From Pseudeuparius sepicola (taxonomy: Eukaryota > Arthropoda > Insecta > Coleoptera > Anthribidae): 64,000 bases of DNA. Within the stretch, counting starts at the first letter, position 1. Every line of letters begins with the position of its first letter. The notes under the pieces were generated by a model. That model did no database searches. It worked only from the letters and a program-made list of their open reading frames with translations, and was not told where the DNA came from. The translations under genes and the position numbers were made by a program. The DNA is taken from positions 18,578,175 through 18,642,174 of the forward strand of contig OY987303.1 of the NCBI GenBank assembly GCA_963920635.1, written 5' to 3'. Positions 1 through 10,841 of the stretch are shown one piece after another.

Positions 1-350
1 TTCATGTGAAGAAATGACCTTCAGATTTCTATTTGACCACAGGCACGGCCCTCATCTGGACCAACACTATAGTGTCGGTCCAGCCCTCGTAAAATAAAAT
101 GGACCGCCATTGGGCTCTAGTCCCTCCATCAATTTTTAACCATCCGGCAGAGGGCGCTGGCATCCGCCTGGATATAGCCACCATACTGGGCCTATTCTAG
201 GTGATTTATTGGTGTGCATTCTAGGGAAAACCGAAATTTTTGGTGGCAACACAAAATGATATTTGACCATGGCCCTAAGACGGTGGTTCTTATAAGAGGG
301 CGTTGCCCAAGAACGGTAGACGGCGTAGATTGTAGACGCACACCGTTCTT
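1..350. other. Unassigned intergenic sequence
   Basis: I see no coding frame, RNA gene or repeat boundary that I can support. Short open frames overlap on both strands, show no splice borders and have no recognisable motifs. A short inverted motif around 68-85 (actatagtgtcggtccag against ctggaccaacac) may be the edge of an old repeat. Confidence 0.3.
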
Positions 351-637
351 GCGGGGGGTTACCAACAGAGAAAGTGAGGTTAGATTTCGTAATTTTTAAG
401 TTGTATGGCATAAAATCTAATAACAATTTACCTGGCAAAAATTTAGTACAAACATTTCTGTCTTAATTGAATCATAAGATGCAGTGTTTTGTTTTATAGG
501 TTATGAAAACCTCGGGGAAAATAATAATTCCAGTGGATCTTATGATTATTTTGCCAGGTAAAATGTTATTAGATTTTATGCTGTACAACTTAAAAAAATT
601 GAAATCTAACCTCACTTTCTCTGTGAGCAACCCCCCC
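351..637. repeat. TTAA-associated MITE, copy 1
   Basis: This is a short non-autonomous TIR element. The left arm starts in a G-run followed by TTACC, then AGAGAAAGTGAGGTTAG; the right arm is its complement and ends in a C-run directly followed by TTAA at 638-641. Arms of roughly 90 bases enclose a middle that is shared with the second copy at 52828-53177, including the words ACCTGGCAAAA and GGTTATGAAAACCTCGG. The left flank lacks a clear TTAA here, so the target duplication is only half preserved. A TTAA target is typical of piggyBac-type transposases (family knowledge); no transposase is present. Confidence 0.75.
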
Positions 638-639
638 TT

Positions 640-1430
640 AAATTGTCTCTAAAATTCGGGAAAATTTTTTGAAAGGCCATAACCTTTTATTTTCTGCATA
701 TTAAAAATACTTTTATGTGCGTGCTTTTGGGGTCCTAATAACCACGTAATAACCTTAAAATATATGTACCTACTAATCAAGGATACACCTTGTATAGATA
801 CATGATTACGATTTTCCTGCTCCCTCCCCCGTAAGTTCACTTTACATACTCGCCAACAGGCCCGAAAGCGAAAGTCAAATGTTCGAGGTGCCCTGTTATT
901 TTGGTTGCTAGCTGCGAAAGTGGTTGCTAGGTACAAAAAGTATTGCTTAGCAACCCTTACGCAGCAAGGACCTTAAAACCATTAATAAAATATATGTAGC
1001 AACGAGAATCTTGCGTCAATTTTAATAGGTTACACAACAATCGTCTTACAAACTGGTTTTAATCATAAAGAACACGAATTATACCAAAAAAAATTAGTAA
1101 TTAAAATGTTTCTCTAGCGTCAAATAAGAGCCGCATAACAGAACAAATTTGACAAGCACCGCGCTACCGATGGGGTGAGAGTACGCGATTAGTGATTCGT
1201 AGATCCATTGTTCAAATCCCATACAAAGCTCAACATTTTGTATTTATTTTTTATTATCGCTGCATGCTGCCTCTTATATTTATCACTGATTATCATTTTT
1301 AGTAATTGAACAAAGGTTATTTTGAAGATCATTATTACTCACAATCTACTCCATATGTATTTAGAGCTTTATTCAAAGTAGGTACCTACCTATAACTTGA
1401 AATTTTCGGTAGCAGGAAAAATGTAATACA
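640..1430. other. Intergenic, with a weak tRNA-like patch
   Basis: There is no gene that I can support. Around 1165-1225 the sequence has a tRNA-like feel: GTTCAAATCCC at about 1210-1220 resembles an internal B box. It could be the head of an old SINE, but the A box is not clear and no cloverleaf can be folded by eye. Confidence 0.2.
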
Positions 1431-1431
1431 T

Positions 1432-1553
1432 TGCATGATGCCTAAGCTCTTTTTTGGCCTTGGAGGTACTTTTAATGACCGAGGCAACGCTCGCGTTGCC
1501 TCGGTCTTTAAACAACCTCCTCGGCCAAAAAAGTGCACTTACGCATCTGGCAA
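1432..1553. repeat. Hairpin MITE, copy 1
   Basis: This is a foldback of about 120 bases. The arms read GCTCTTTTTTGGCC.TTGGAGGT on the left and the complement ACCTCCTCGGCCAAAAAAG on the right. The centre is the palindrome GACCGAGGCAACG / CGTTGCCTCGGTC with a 4-base loop CTCG. A second, diverged copy in the opposite orientation lies at about 41466-41590, with the same AGTGCACTTTTTT and AAAGTACCTCC words but a degraded centre. It has no coding capacity. Confidence 0.7.
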
Positions 1554-1659
1554 TGTACCTAAATAACTATTATTTTCAAAGAAGATATTTTGTAACTTCT
1601 GTAATGGGACAACTCAGAAGAGAATGAATGAAACTGTGGCATCGTTATGCTGGAATTAT

Positions 1660-1737
1660 TATAGGTAGGTACCATAGACTTATTTATAAGTTTAAAATTT
1701 AAAGACTTATTTATAAGTCTATGGTAGGTACCTACCT
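1660..1737. repeat. Short AT-rich hairpin
   Basis: GGTAGGTACCATAGACTTAT at the left is mirrored by ATAAGTCTATGGTAGGTACC at the right, with a short AT-rich middle. It could be a small foldback element or a hairpin created by template switching. Nothing else is visible. Confidence 0.6.
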
Positions 1738-2404
1738 ATTATAACAACGGTTATACCGTTGAAGTCTCAGAAAAATAAAAAACGTAGAACTGGCTTTGTA
1801 TTGGCAAGTTTGTTCCCATAATAAAAAAAATTATGTTTACAGTTCGGGTGACAGATCTAGTGCTAACGATTACAAGGCAGTGGCGTACCTCTTATTTCTT
1901 AAAATAGTTAAAAAAATAGGAAAAAATATATATGCCTTTATATCTCAATTTTTTTATAAAAATTGAAGTGTAACCCCAGGTACAACTAGTACGCGTCAAT
2001 TCTAAAATTCAAACTTATCAATGTTATTGACAGTTACTAGTTGGGGATTGTTCGGCGAACACGATATAAAAAAATAAAAAATAAAAACTTTTTAAAAACA
2101 ACCCGAGATGTTCATAAAAGTAGGTACCAATTAATTTTATCGGACAGTGATTAGTTGATAAGCAACTACATGCCAAAGAATATATTTTCTTTACAGTATG
2201 CGCGACAAGTTTTTTTATTTAAAAAAGCTTATCGCAGTTTGGCATTGAATTATCTTAACGAAAACCTAAACTTATTTTATCCGTTTTAGTAAATGGCTTA
2301 CTTAAATAAAAGCTTGTTTTTAAAACAGGTTTTTTTATTATTTATTTTATTTTGTGCTTTTTTAGTACCTATTTGATTTCCATCTCAGAAGGGTGGTAAA
2401 GAAA

Positions 2405-2655
2405 TTTAATCTGCCATCTTGGGGCATCGGGCATCCGCCCTATTGGATTTAATATGGCGTCAGTCACCATATCGTTTTCTACTCCTCAAATCCTTTCATT
2501 TGATACCCATGTCGAGGATGTTGTGAAGAATTAGGCAATCCGCCGTCTTGGGGAGGCCGCCATATTAGATTTATTATGACGTCATTCACCTTATTGTTTT
2601 CTACCCGTCGAGCCCTTTCGTTTGATACCCATGTTGACAATTATTTTCCCTCTGG
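2405..2655. repeat. Two diverged tandem units of about 130 bp
   Basis: Two head-to-tail copies each contain, in order, a TCTTGGGG word, a GGATTTA/AGATTTA word, ATGGCGTCA or ATGACGTCA, a TTTTCTAC word, and CATTTGATACCCATG or CGTTTGATACCCATG. They lie at about 2410-2520 and 2540-2650. The divergence suggests an old duplication, probably part of a dispersed repeat of unknown class. Confidence 0.65.
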
Positions 2656-2659
2656 TGGT

Positions 2660-3549
2660 AAAGGTATCTTTTACCGTGCCCCGAACTAGGTACGCCTATG
2701 TACTTACGCATGATATATGTAACCTCCTTTGGCGAGTTGCTTGATTTGCAAACAATACACTTTTTTGCCCATAACGTATAACTTAATTGTCTATATAAGC
2801 ATTTTAAACCGGCGAATACCTAAGAAACACTTAAAAACAGCGAAAAATTGCTTCTAAAAGACAGAGCAGCAGTTGTGTCAAACACAAGGTGAGGCACACT
2901 CTTGACCGATTTGCGCGTTTGTCAGATTGTGCGATTGGTATTGGTAATTGTAGGTACCTATATTATTGTTTCCTTAGTTGTATCACAGATTAAAGTACTA
3001 AGTAAATACTGCCTTATTGCCTAATAAGTGTCTAGATATTTATAAATACTAGATTCACCTATTAGTCATGCAGACCTTATCTCATCAATACATAAATAAC
3101 ATATGTTATCTACCATTATTTACTTCAAAGCAAACGTATTTGCAACTGGTTGGGTATGCCCCCAGTCCCTACATACAACGGAAACCACTGTTGAAAAACT
3201 ATTATTATCCTGAAGATTATTTTAATTATTACTAGAGAAATAAGTTTTTCATTATGAATTATTGGCAACGCTGTTAAACTTAACTAGTAAATAAATAATA
3301 GAGTATAAAAAGTGCTACCCCTTACAAACATTTCAATCTACAGATGCCATTTCTATGTTTTTTATTTTTCTGAGCGTTGAAGTGGACATAAAGAGGAATA
3401 ACGGCTGTCAAATCTGACAGTTATTTTTTCGCGAAAAACGCATGTGTGATTCAAAAACAATTTTCAATAATATAAATGGTATTGTATTGACTAATGATTT
3501 CCGACCACTCCTGCGTTTTTCAAGAAATTATTTGACAGTCCTCTATCCC
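2660..3549. other. Intergenic, nothing recognised
   Basis: AT-rich sequence without a supportable open frame, RNA gene or repeat pair. Confidence 0.3.
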
Positions 3550-4288
3550 AGGGTTCCTTTATACAGGGTGTTAGTAAATAAGTGCGACAAACTTTAAGGG
3601 GTGATTCTACATGAAAAAATAATGACAGTTTGCTATATAAACGTAGGTCCGCAAATGCTCCGTTTCCGATATACAGGGAGTCAAAGTTTAAAAAAAAAAA
3701 GATAATTTATTTATTGTTATAGCTATGCGCACCTAACTAAAAATGTTTTATTCGAGATATTTTTATTTTCATTTGTTGTTTTGATTTATTGTTGCTGTAT
3801 AGGATAAGTTTTTGATATTGTTGTAATAGAAATTAAAAATACGCGTTATGTTGTTTTATTTTTTTGCATAAAAATGGCAGCCCCTGTGAAAAAAGGTAAG
3901 AGAGCTTTTTTGTCACTAATTAAACGAGGATTTTAAAAATAATTTTTATTTTAAATTATCTCAGTGGCGTATCATTTATTTTCTTAAAAATATCGAGGCC
4001 ATTACTCCTATGCACGCCACTGATTAACATAAAATTTTTAATCGGGTGTCAAAAAATGCGCTTTCTAGTCCTCTTAAAACCCACCAAATTTCATTTGAAT
4101 ATCTTAATCCGTTTCAGCGCAATCAATAAATTATCATTTAAAAAAAAAAAACTTTGACTCCCTGTATATCGGAAACGAAGCATTTGCGGACCTACGTTTA
4201 TATAGCAAACTGTCATTATTTTTTCATGTAGAATCACCCCTTAAAGTTTGTCGCACTTATTTACTAACACCCTGTATAAAGGAACCCT
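3550..4288. mobile_element. Non-autonomous TIR element with ~145-bp arms
   Basis: The left arm (from AGGGTTCCTTTATACAGGGTG at 3550) and the right arm (ending in the complement at 4288) match almost perfectly for about 145 bases, up to the inner word CAGGGAGTCAAAGTTT. The arms include the shared words GTGCGACAAACTTTAAGGGG and GCTATATAAACGTAGG. The roughly 450-base centre is AT-rich with no coding frame. High arm identity suggests recent activity or gene conversion. The superfamily cannot be assigned. Confidence 0.85.
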
Positions 4289-4568
4289 TCTAAATACTTC
4301 ACTCAACGGTTGGTTATACATGGTGTGGTGTAACTAAAATGATTAGCCATATAATGGTTGATTCTACGTCACACTGACAAAAAAACTTCACATTTACATA
4401 ATATATTATGTCCGAAAACGCTTCGTTTTTATAAATTTTAGAATTTATTTTACCGGTAAGATTAGGTACAAAATAGACGAGTGCGAGGAATTTTTCAAAA
4501 ACCACAGTTTAAATTGCTATAACATACGGGCATCACATTAAAAAACACAAACATTTAGTTTTTTTTAT

Positions 4569-5072
4569 TTAAACAACACAATTATTTGTCTTTTCACTGC
4601 TTCTTTTTAGGATATTATATGCAACTCTTCCGTATTCATTCTGGTACATCGATAGTGGTACTCTCAGCCGTGTTGGCCTAATGCAGCCAAAAACTGCAAA
4701 ATAAATGTCTTCTTTAAGTAATAATTCACAATGAACAAAATATCTACCGTCTCTGGCAGTTTCGAGGGGTGGTAATACTTTATTCGGTATTTTCTCATAA
4801 ACCCTTTTAGATTGTTCTAATAGTTCGTTTTCTAAACATTTGATTTGCTCAGGTACTACGCTAGTGTCAACTTTGCTATTATCCCACACTTTACTTTTAG
4901 TGACTAAAATATTATTAATAGTTTAATGATCTGAAAATAGGTGCCCGGTATAGAAGCCCATACTTGAGAGATCTTCTGCTTGCTGTTTGCAGAATGCTCT
5001 TTGATATGTCGTTCTCATTCTTTTCATTAACATTTTATGAATTGCCGCCTCTGCGTTAGCTAGATTGTTACT
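4569..5072 (-). CDS. 3' exons of a third member of the WPY/TTYQ gene family (partial)
   Basis: Two exons fit together. Exon 5072-4964 follows a CATTTCAG acceptor and ends at an A|GTATGG donor (phase 1). Exon 4903-4569 follows ATTTTAG and ends in a stop at 4569-4571, leaving a 60-base intron. The first exon contains RMRTTYQRAFCK, very close to RLRTTYQVDFCK of the gene at 18.8-20.9 kb and similar to METIYQTDYIK of the gene at 13.4 kb. Its acceptor is in phase 0, as in those two genes. The last exon encodes about 111 residues I do not recognise, with WDNSKVDTS near its start and RVPLSMYQNEYGRVAYN near its end. The expected upstream exons (WPY N-terminus, Cys-rich exon) were not found nearby; a TIR element sits 178 bases upstream. 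It may be a truncated copy, or its 5' exons may be farther away. The donor is only moderately good. Confidence 0.6.
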
Positions 5073-5249
5073 CTGAAATGTAGTTATTTAACTTGTTGGT
5101 ACAATAAGACTTGTTCCACACACTTTTCATACTCCAAACAACTCCAGTACCTTAACAGCCGATAAGAGAGTGATATATCGTTTTATCGTTTTGTAAAGGA
5201 TAATGAAAATTTGGACAAATATGTTGATGGGATTGTTTTCTATGATATG

Positions 5250-5745
5250 CAGGGTGTCCCGAAATTAGCCTGCCATAAATTACCATCGCTTTCTGCGTTC
5301 TAAAAAATTTAAAAAAGTTCCTGTAAACATAGCCTCAAAAATGCCCCCTAAGATGAGTGCTACAGCCCCCCGAAATAAACAGTTTTGCAAACGGTTTTTT
5401 CTCAATATTTCGAGAACGAGCAAAGATAAAACTCTGAATTTTGGTACGTGATATAGGTACCTATCATATAGATAAAAAAAATCATGAAAAAGCCCACGAA
5501 CAATTGTGGTATTTTTAATCCCTTTACCTCCCCCCATAACCTGACGCTTATGATGAAGAAAGCCAAACTATCTGCTCCACCTCTGTGAATGTCATATCTC
5601 ACAGGTTCTCTCATAGGTATATCACATAGGTACCAAATTTCAGAACTTTATCTTTACTCGTTCTGAAAATATTAAACAAAAACTGTTTGCCGGGTCGCAG
5701 ATAACGCGCTGATAAATTATCGCAGCCTAATTTCGGGACACCCTG
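5250..5745. mobile_element. Non-autonomous TIR element (CAGGGTGTCCCGAAATTAG)
   Basis: CAGGGTGTCCCGAAATTAG opens the left end at 5250 and its complement closes the right end at 5745. Pairing continues with mismatches for another 15 or so bases (CCTGCCATAAATTA against GCTGCGATAATTTA). The overlapping open frames inside on the minus strand have no recognisable motif. It lies just upstream, in transcription sense, of the partial gene at 4569-5072, so it may have separated that gene from its 5' exons. Confidence 0.8.
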
Positions 5746-6015
5746 TAGGTATTTAAAATGATTTGTCCCTTTTATTGAAGGTATAGGATATACGCATACC
5801 TATATATAGGGGGATTTTTTGATTAGTAATAAAATTTTAACCAGAGGAATAAAGTTGATCACTTGAGTAAGCCTATGAAGTTATTTTTTAAAAAACTCGC
5901 AAATAATATTTCCGTGGAAATAATAATTATTCAAAAGCTTTGATACCGTTTTAAAGTCTGCAATAATGCCACACTTCAGAAAAATCGTTACCCTCTAAAG
6001 GCATACATACAAAAA

Positions 6016-6955
6016 CAGGGTGATTCAGTCATGATGTAAAAAATTTTAACCACAGGTAGAAAAAAAATTGCTTCATGTGAATGCGAAATTAAAAAATTTT
6101 TGAAGTCAACAAAAAAATTATTTTCAAATTGCATTAAAACCCCTTCTTAACGGCGCTTTCCTAGTCAGCTGGTAAGCTCGCGCGTCAAGACTTGTGCGCA
6201 GTTGCCAATTGCACAACATATCGTAAATTTTCTTGTTTTTTTACTTGTTCACAGAAATGATAGAAATTCTGAGAAAATCCTAAAAGGTCGATATTTTTTT
6301 GTGGTTTTTAAATTTTCAGGGAAACATATTATCTTTTTGACTCGCTTTTTGATTTTCTAATGTAAATCCTTTTCTTCTTTTGTAAAAAATATCATTATAA
6401 TGCCCAAATATATTGAGAATTAACACTGTGCACAAAATGCCACCAGTAACTTGACCACACAGATTAAAGGCACAAGTTTATTCTGTTCTTGAGCGTCAAA
6501 TCTTAGAATCTCCTAGCGCGTAGGTATAAGAAATCTGTTTTGATACAGTAGTAAGCCCACTAACGTATAATAAAACTGTCAATTTATGATGGGATACCTA
6601 CTTCCGTAACATTGTAGTAATTTTCTCGTGCACCAGGCGGGTTCTACCTGCGCCGTCGCCTGTCGTACACGGAATGTGGGAGCACGAGCATGGTGAGGAT
6701 GGTATCCAAGAGTCTGGCGGTAGCAGCGGTTCACGCGTCGATCCACGGGAAGAGTACACAGGCACGTGCACTTCCCTCTGCCTTCCACTCGACACTGGCG
6801 GGCGTGGGGGGTGGCCGGGTGGTGGTAGTACTGACACTGGCGGTGGCGGCCCATGTTTTAAACTTCTTCAAAAAAAAATTTTTCGCATTTTCCTTTTTAG
6901 TATGCGTCCCCTAATGTGTGGTTAAAATTTTTTACATCATGACCGAATCACCGTA
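6016..6955. mobile_element. TIR element carrying a GC-rich insert
   Basis: The left end, CAGGGTGATTCAGTCATGAT followed by GTAAAAAATTTTAACCACA, is mirrored at the right end with few mismatches. The arms are about 40 bases long, and the outermost right bases are degraded (ACCGTA instead of ACCCTG). Most of the 940 bases are AT-rich, but about 6620-6855 is strongly GC-rich with CpG and is open in several frames on both strands. None of these translations is one I recognise. The insert looks like a captured host fragment inside a transposon. Confidence 0.75.
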
Positions 6956-7523
6956 TGCTAATGAAAATAACTTTTAAAAAACAATTAATTTCGTTTACTC
7001 TTTGGATACTAGGTCATCGAATGTAACTTGTAGTAAGATATACTAGTGGTCCTGTTGCACATTCAACTGTTCTGAGGAGATTCCATGGCATACTACTTGA
7101 CTCGCCAGATGCCTTTAAAATTCTTATTTTGCTCAACTTTGATCCCCTGTCGAATAGAACTCCCTGTACGTTTTTTGTTCAAAGTTGGTATTTGCGTGTT
7201 TTGGGCGTATTAATTGTCGCTGATTAACGCTGAGGTGTTAGATTTTAAATAAAAAATCGCTAAATGGTGTTCTTGAAAATCGGGGGTATAAAAAATAGTA
7301 GTCGGCCCTGGAGTTGCATATTTGAAATGGTAGGAACGTCAAAAGAAGCGGTTTTTGAAGGCCTTTCAAAAAAAGAAAAGTTCAGGCATTATCTCTAAAA
7401 GTAAAGATGTCATGGATGTGTGTATGTTTAAAAGTCGAAAAACTTCATAGACGTACTCCAACTTAACCCCCGATTAGAATGTGTAGGTAGGTACCAGTCA
7501 AAGAATCAGCTCTGTATACCTAC

Positions 7524-8874
7524 ATAGAGTGTGTCCCACTTAAGGATTGACCACCCCTGTAAAATTTTTATTTATAGCTTGATTTTCATAAACTTTTTTT
7601 GTTGGATAGAGTTTCAAAAATGGCATCAAACACATAATTCAGGGAGGTGCCTGGTGCGTTAAAGTCATGGCCCACTGAGACGGTGTTTTAGTGCTGAAAT
7701 TTCGAGAAGTATTATTAGGGATTTTTTTAGAGGAAAATTAATGCCAGACTCTTAGTCAGCATTGATCGAAACCCAAACGTACCAATTTGCTTTGCCGTAG
7801 CTCTACAGGAAGTTTCAAAATTTTTATTACCACACTTAAGGGCTGACCACCCCCGTAAAATTTTTATTTATAGCTCGATTTTCATAAACTTCTTTGTTGG
7901 GTAGAGCTTTAAAAATGGCATTAAATGCATATATCAGGTGCCTCGTGCGTTAAATTCATGGCCCACTGAGATGGTGTTTTAGTGCTGAAATTTCGAGAAG
8001 TACTATTAGGGATTTTTTAGAGGAAAATTAATGCCGGTTTCTTGTTCAGCGTTGTTGGAAACCCAAACGTAGCAATTTGCATTACTATAGCTCCACAGTG
8101 TGTTCCAAAAAAATTAAAAGGAAAAGTAAGGCCGGATTCTTATATACAGTGAGAGGTTCCAAACAAAAATGTACTAATTTGTAATTAATTTTCTTAATTT
8201 CTGGTAAGTTGGTCACTAAAATATTCATGAGGAACTCATATTCTTTCAAAAATTTATTAGCGAACAAATTTTTTATTTAATTTAATATCATCAAATCCAT
8301 GAATATGAATAAACAACACAACATAACATAAACTCAAATTTCAGTCATTTCAATTATTAGTCCTCCATTTTCTAATGCAAATTGGTACGTTTGGGTTTCC
8401 AACAACGTTGAATAAAAATCTAGCATTAATTTTTCTCTAAAAAAGTCCCTAATAGTACTTCTCGAAATTTCAGCACTAAAACTTGCTCTATCCAACAAAA
8501 AAAAAAGTTTATGAAATCGTGCTAAAAATAAAAATTTTACAGGGGTGGCCACTAATTAAGTGGGACACTAAAAATTTTGAAACACCCTGTAGAGCTATGG
8601 TAATGCAAATTGGTACGCTTGGGTTTCGAACAACGCGGAATAAGAATAAGGCATTGATTTTCCTCTAAAAAAATCCCTAATAGTTTTTTCGAAATTTCGA
8701 AATTTCAGCACTAAAACACCGTCTCAGTGGGCCATGAATTTAAGGCACGAGGTACCTGAATTATACATTTAATGCCATTTTTGAAGCTCTATCCAACAAA
8801 AAAAAGTTTATGGAAATCGAGACATAAATAAAATTTTTACAGGAGTGGTCAGTCCTTAAGTGAGACACACTGTA
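7524..8874. mobile_element. Quadruple foldback element (tandem dimer facing inverted tandem dimer)
   Basis: Outer ends are AGAGTGTGTCCCACTTAAGG on the left and the complement of the same motif on the right. Each half contains two head-to-tail versions of a roughly 250-300-base module: left at about 7524-7835 and 7836-8110, right (inverted) at about 8336-8572 and 8573-8874. Every module carries recognisable forms of ATAAACTTTTTTTGTTGGAT, TTTTAGTGCTGAAATTTCGA and CCCAAACGTACCAATTTGC. The centre (8110-8335) is AT-rich and unlike the arms. There is no transposase. Confidence 0.8.
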
Positions 8875-10830
8875 TCAAAGCAATAATTATAAATATAAAC
8901 CCTCAAAATTATGGTAAATAATATTAATTCATAGTGTACCGGGTGTTCAAGTGTAAACTTTAACTGCCTTATAAAGGTGGGTTTATGCAATACATGATAT
9001 TAATGTAACGGAAGATAAGAATTTAGTATACCGTTTATGCAAGGATTATGCATGTAATAATTTAAGTCTGCGCAAAAACAGGGGAAATGTCAAAATCAAA
9101 TTTTCGCACGAGATCTATTATATTAGTCCTAGATTTCAACATCGGAATCCCCCTGGGCGACGTAGGACTTCGCCCCTCAGCACAGCAATACAAATCCAAA
9201 CCCATAACCATCCTAAATAATAAATAATAAAAAAACCAGTGCTAGATCACTAGATTACTAGATGTGAGTTGGTTTTCTTACTGTTGGCAATAAAATTACG
9301 CATGCGCAAATTGAGATTTTGTTTCATTTTAACGCAAAAGTTAAAAGTTGGTTATCTTTTACGCTGCGTTACGTTAAATTATGCTGCTAAACACTTTCAT
9401 TGAATAACATATTTTAACTTCTCTGTTACGTTACGTTAAATTGGCTTGCATAAATTTTCTTATTTTGTGTGATATAAAAAAAATGTTTCAAACAAAAGTT
9501 CCTTGAAATCTGTCAAGTTTTAGAACCGTGTTTCAAAACCCTATACAGGGTGTCTATTTTCCAATAGTAAGTGATATGTAAGACGTAAGACTTGACTGAT
9601 ACTGTGCATGCAAATACTATTATGCACGTCATCGGCCATTGTCAGAGTTGTTATTGGCTAGTCGGCTTGCTCCTTCGGCCAGTGCCACGACTAGCCAATA
9701 ACGACTCCTGACACAGGCCGATGTCGTGCGTATCAGTGTTTTTACATGCATGTTCAAATTGAATTTACTTTAGATAAGTAATTTATTTTAATTCCAATAA
9801 TATTATTATCATTTTATATAATTTGTCTATTCAATAGTTAGTAAACTTTTGGTTTCAAATTTTCATATTTTGAATATATGTATGTGTTTGAGGTCATCTA
9901 CACCAATATTTTATTATTAGTTATTAATGTTTTTATTTAAGTACGTGCCATCCTAATACTATTGTTTGAAACATAATAATGAAGTCGCTTAATTTGTTAA
10001 TATGTACCTACTCACTTCTTCGTCATCATAAGTGCCAGTATTTAGAAGCCAAATATCCCCAGATAATTCGAATTTTGGAGCGGCATCCGGATTTATACTA
10101 TAACATATTTTTAAAATGTTATGGCATCAGAAAACCGAAAAAACTTACGGCTGCACTCTTGGTTGTGTGTTCCATCTAAAGTCATTTTTGTATGTTGTGA
10201 CGAAAGCTTGAGCCATTTTACTTTTAATTTATATTTTGCCCAGAATTTTAAAAATTTTCTACAAAAATGACAGCCAAAGTTTTTTTGTATGGTAAAATTA
10301 TAACCTCATTGTCAATTTCGTGAAAAGTCACAGGTCGCAGAAAATATACAGTGCGTGTCTGGATTGTTGTCGATCAAGATAACTAAAAAACTACCGAAGC
10401 CATGGATTTTCCCCATTTGGTAGGACAGCTATTATATACATACCTAATTTTACTGCTCATTCATAAGAAATGTTAGTATTGAGTAAAAGCCGTAACCAGT
10501 TAATACCTCATTCTTTACTCAATGACTCTACTGGAAATCAGCCGCGCCTATATTTTTTAAGATGCGAAGAAAAAAATGAGGGGAAAATCATTAAATCAAA
10601 AGTTAAAAAAATTGAAAATTTAAAGACAAATGAGAATGATTGTTTTACCAATTTCCACACAAGTTTGTCATTTGATTCCCTTATCTCTACCTTTTAGTTT
10701 TTTCTTATCACAGGTTTACTATTTATTAAAGGACGAATATTTCAATAATTCAGTATCAATGTATGAATTATAAAAACTAAATTTATTGCAAACACAAATA
10801 AATAATAATTTACACATATAAACCTATTTA
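8875..10830. other. Intergenic, apart from one hairpin MITE
   Basis: Apart from the hairpin at 9604-9752 I see no supportable gene. Two open frames on the plus strand (9979-10179, 10470-10697) lack splice signals, start context and recognisable motifs. A lone TACAGGGTGTCTATTTTCC at about 9544 looks like one end of a TIR element with no partner nearby. Confidence 0.3.
9604..9752. repeat. Hairpin MITE with GC-rich arms
   Basis: Left arm words ATCGGCC, TTATTGGCTAGTCG and GTGCATG are matched in reverse complement on the right. Arms are about 60 bases around a loop of about 24 bases (9665-9688). Mismatches are few, so it could fold into a strong hairpin. No coding sequence. Confidence 0.75.
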
Positions 10831-10841
10831 AATCAATCAGT

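Noticed and set aside
9979..10179. Open frame with YLEAKYPQIIRIL, faintly like LQEKYPYIYECL of the 20-kb gene
   Set aside because: The likeness is limited to a few residues, the TTYQ motif does not follow, and the splice sites are poor. Could be a very old pseudo-exon, but not supportable.
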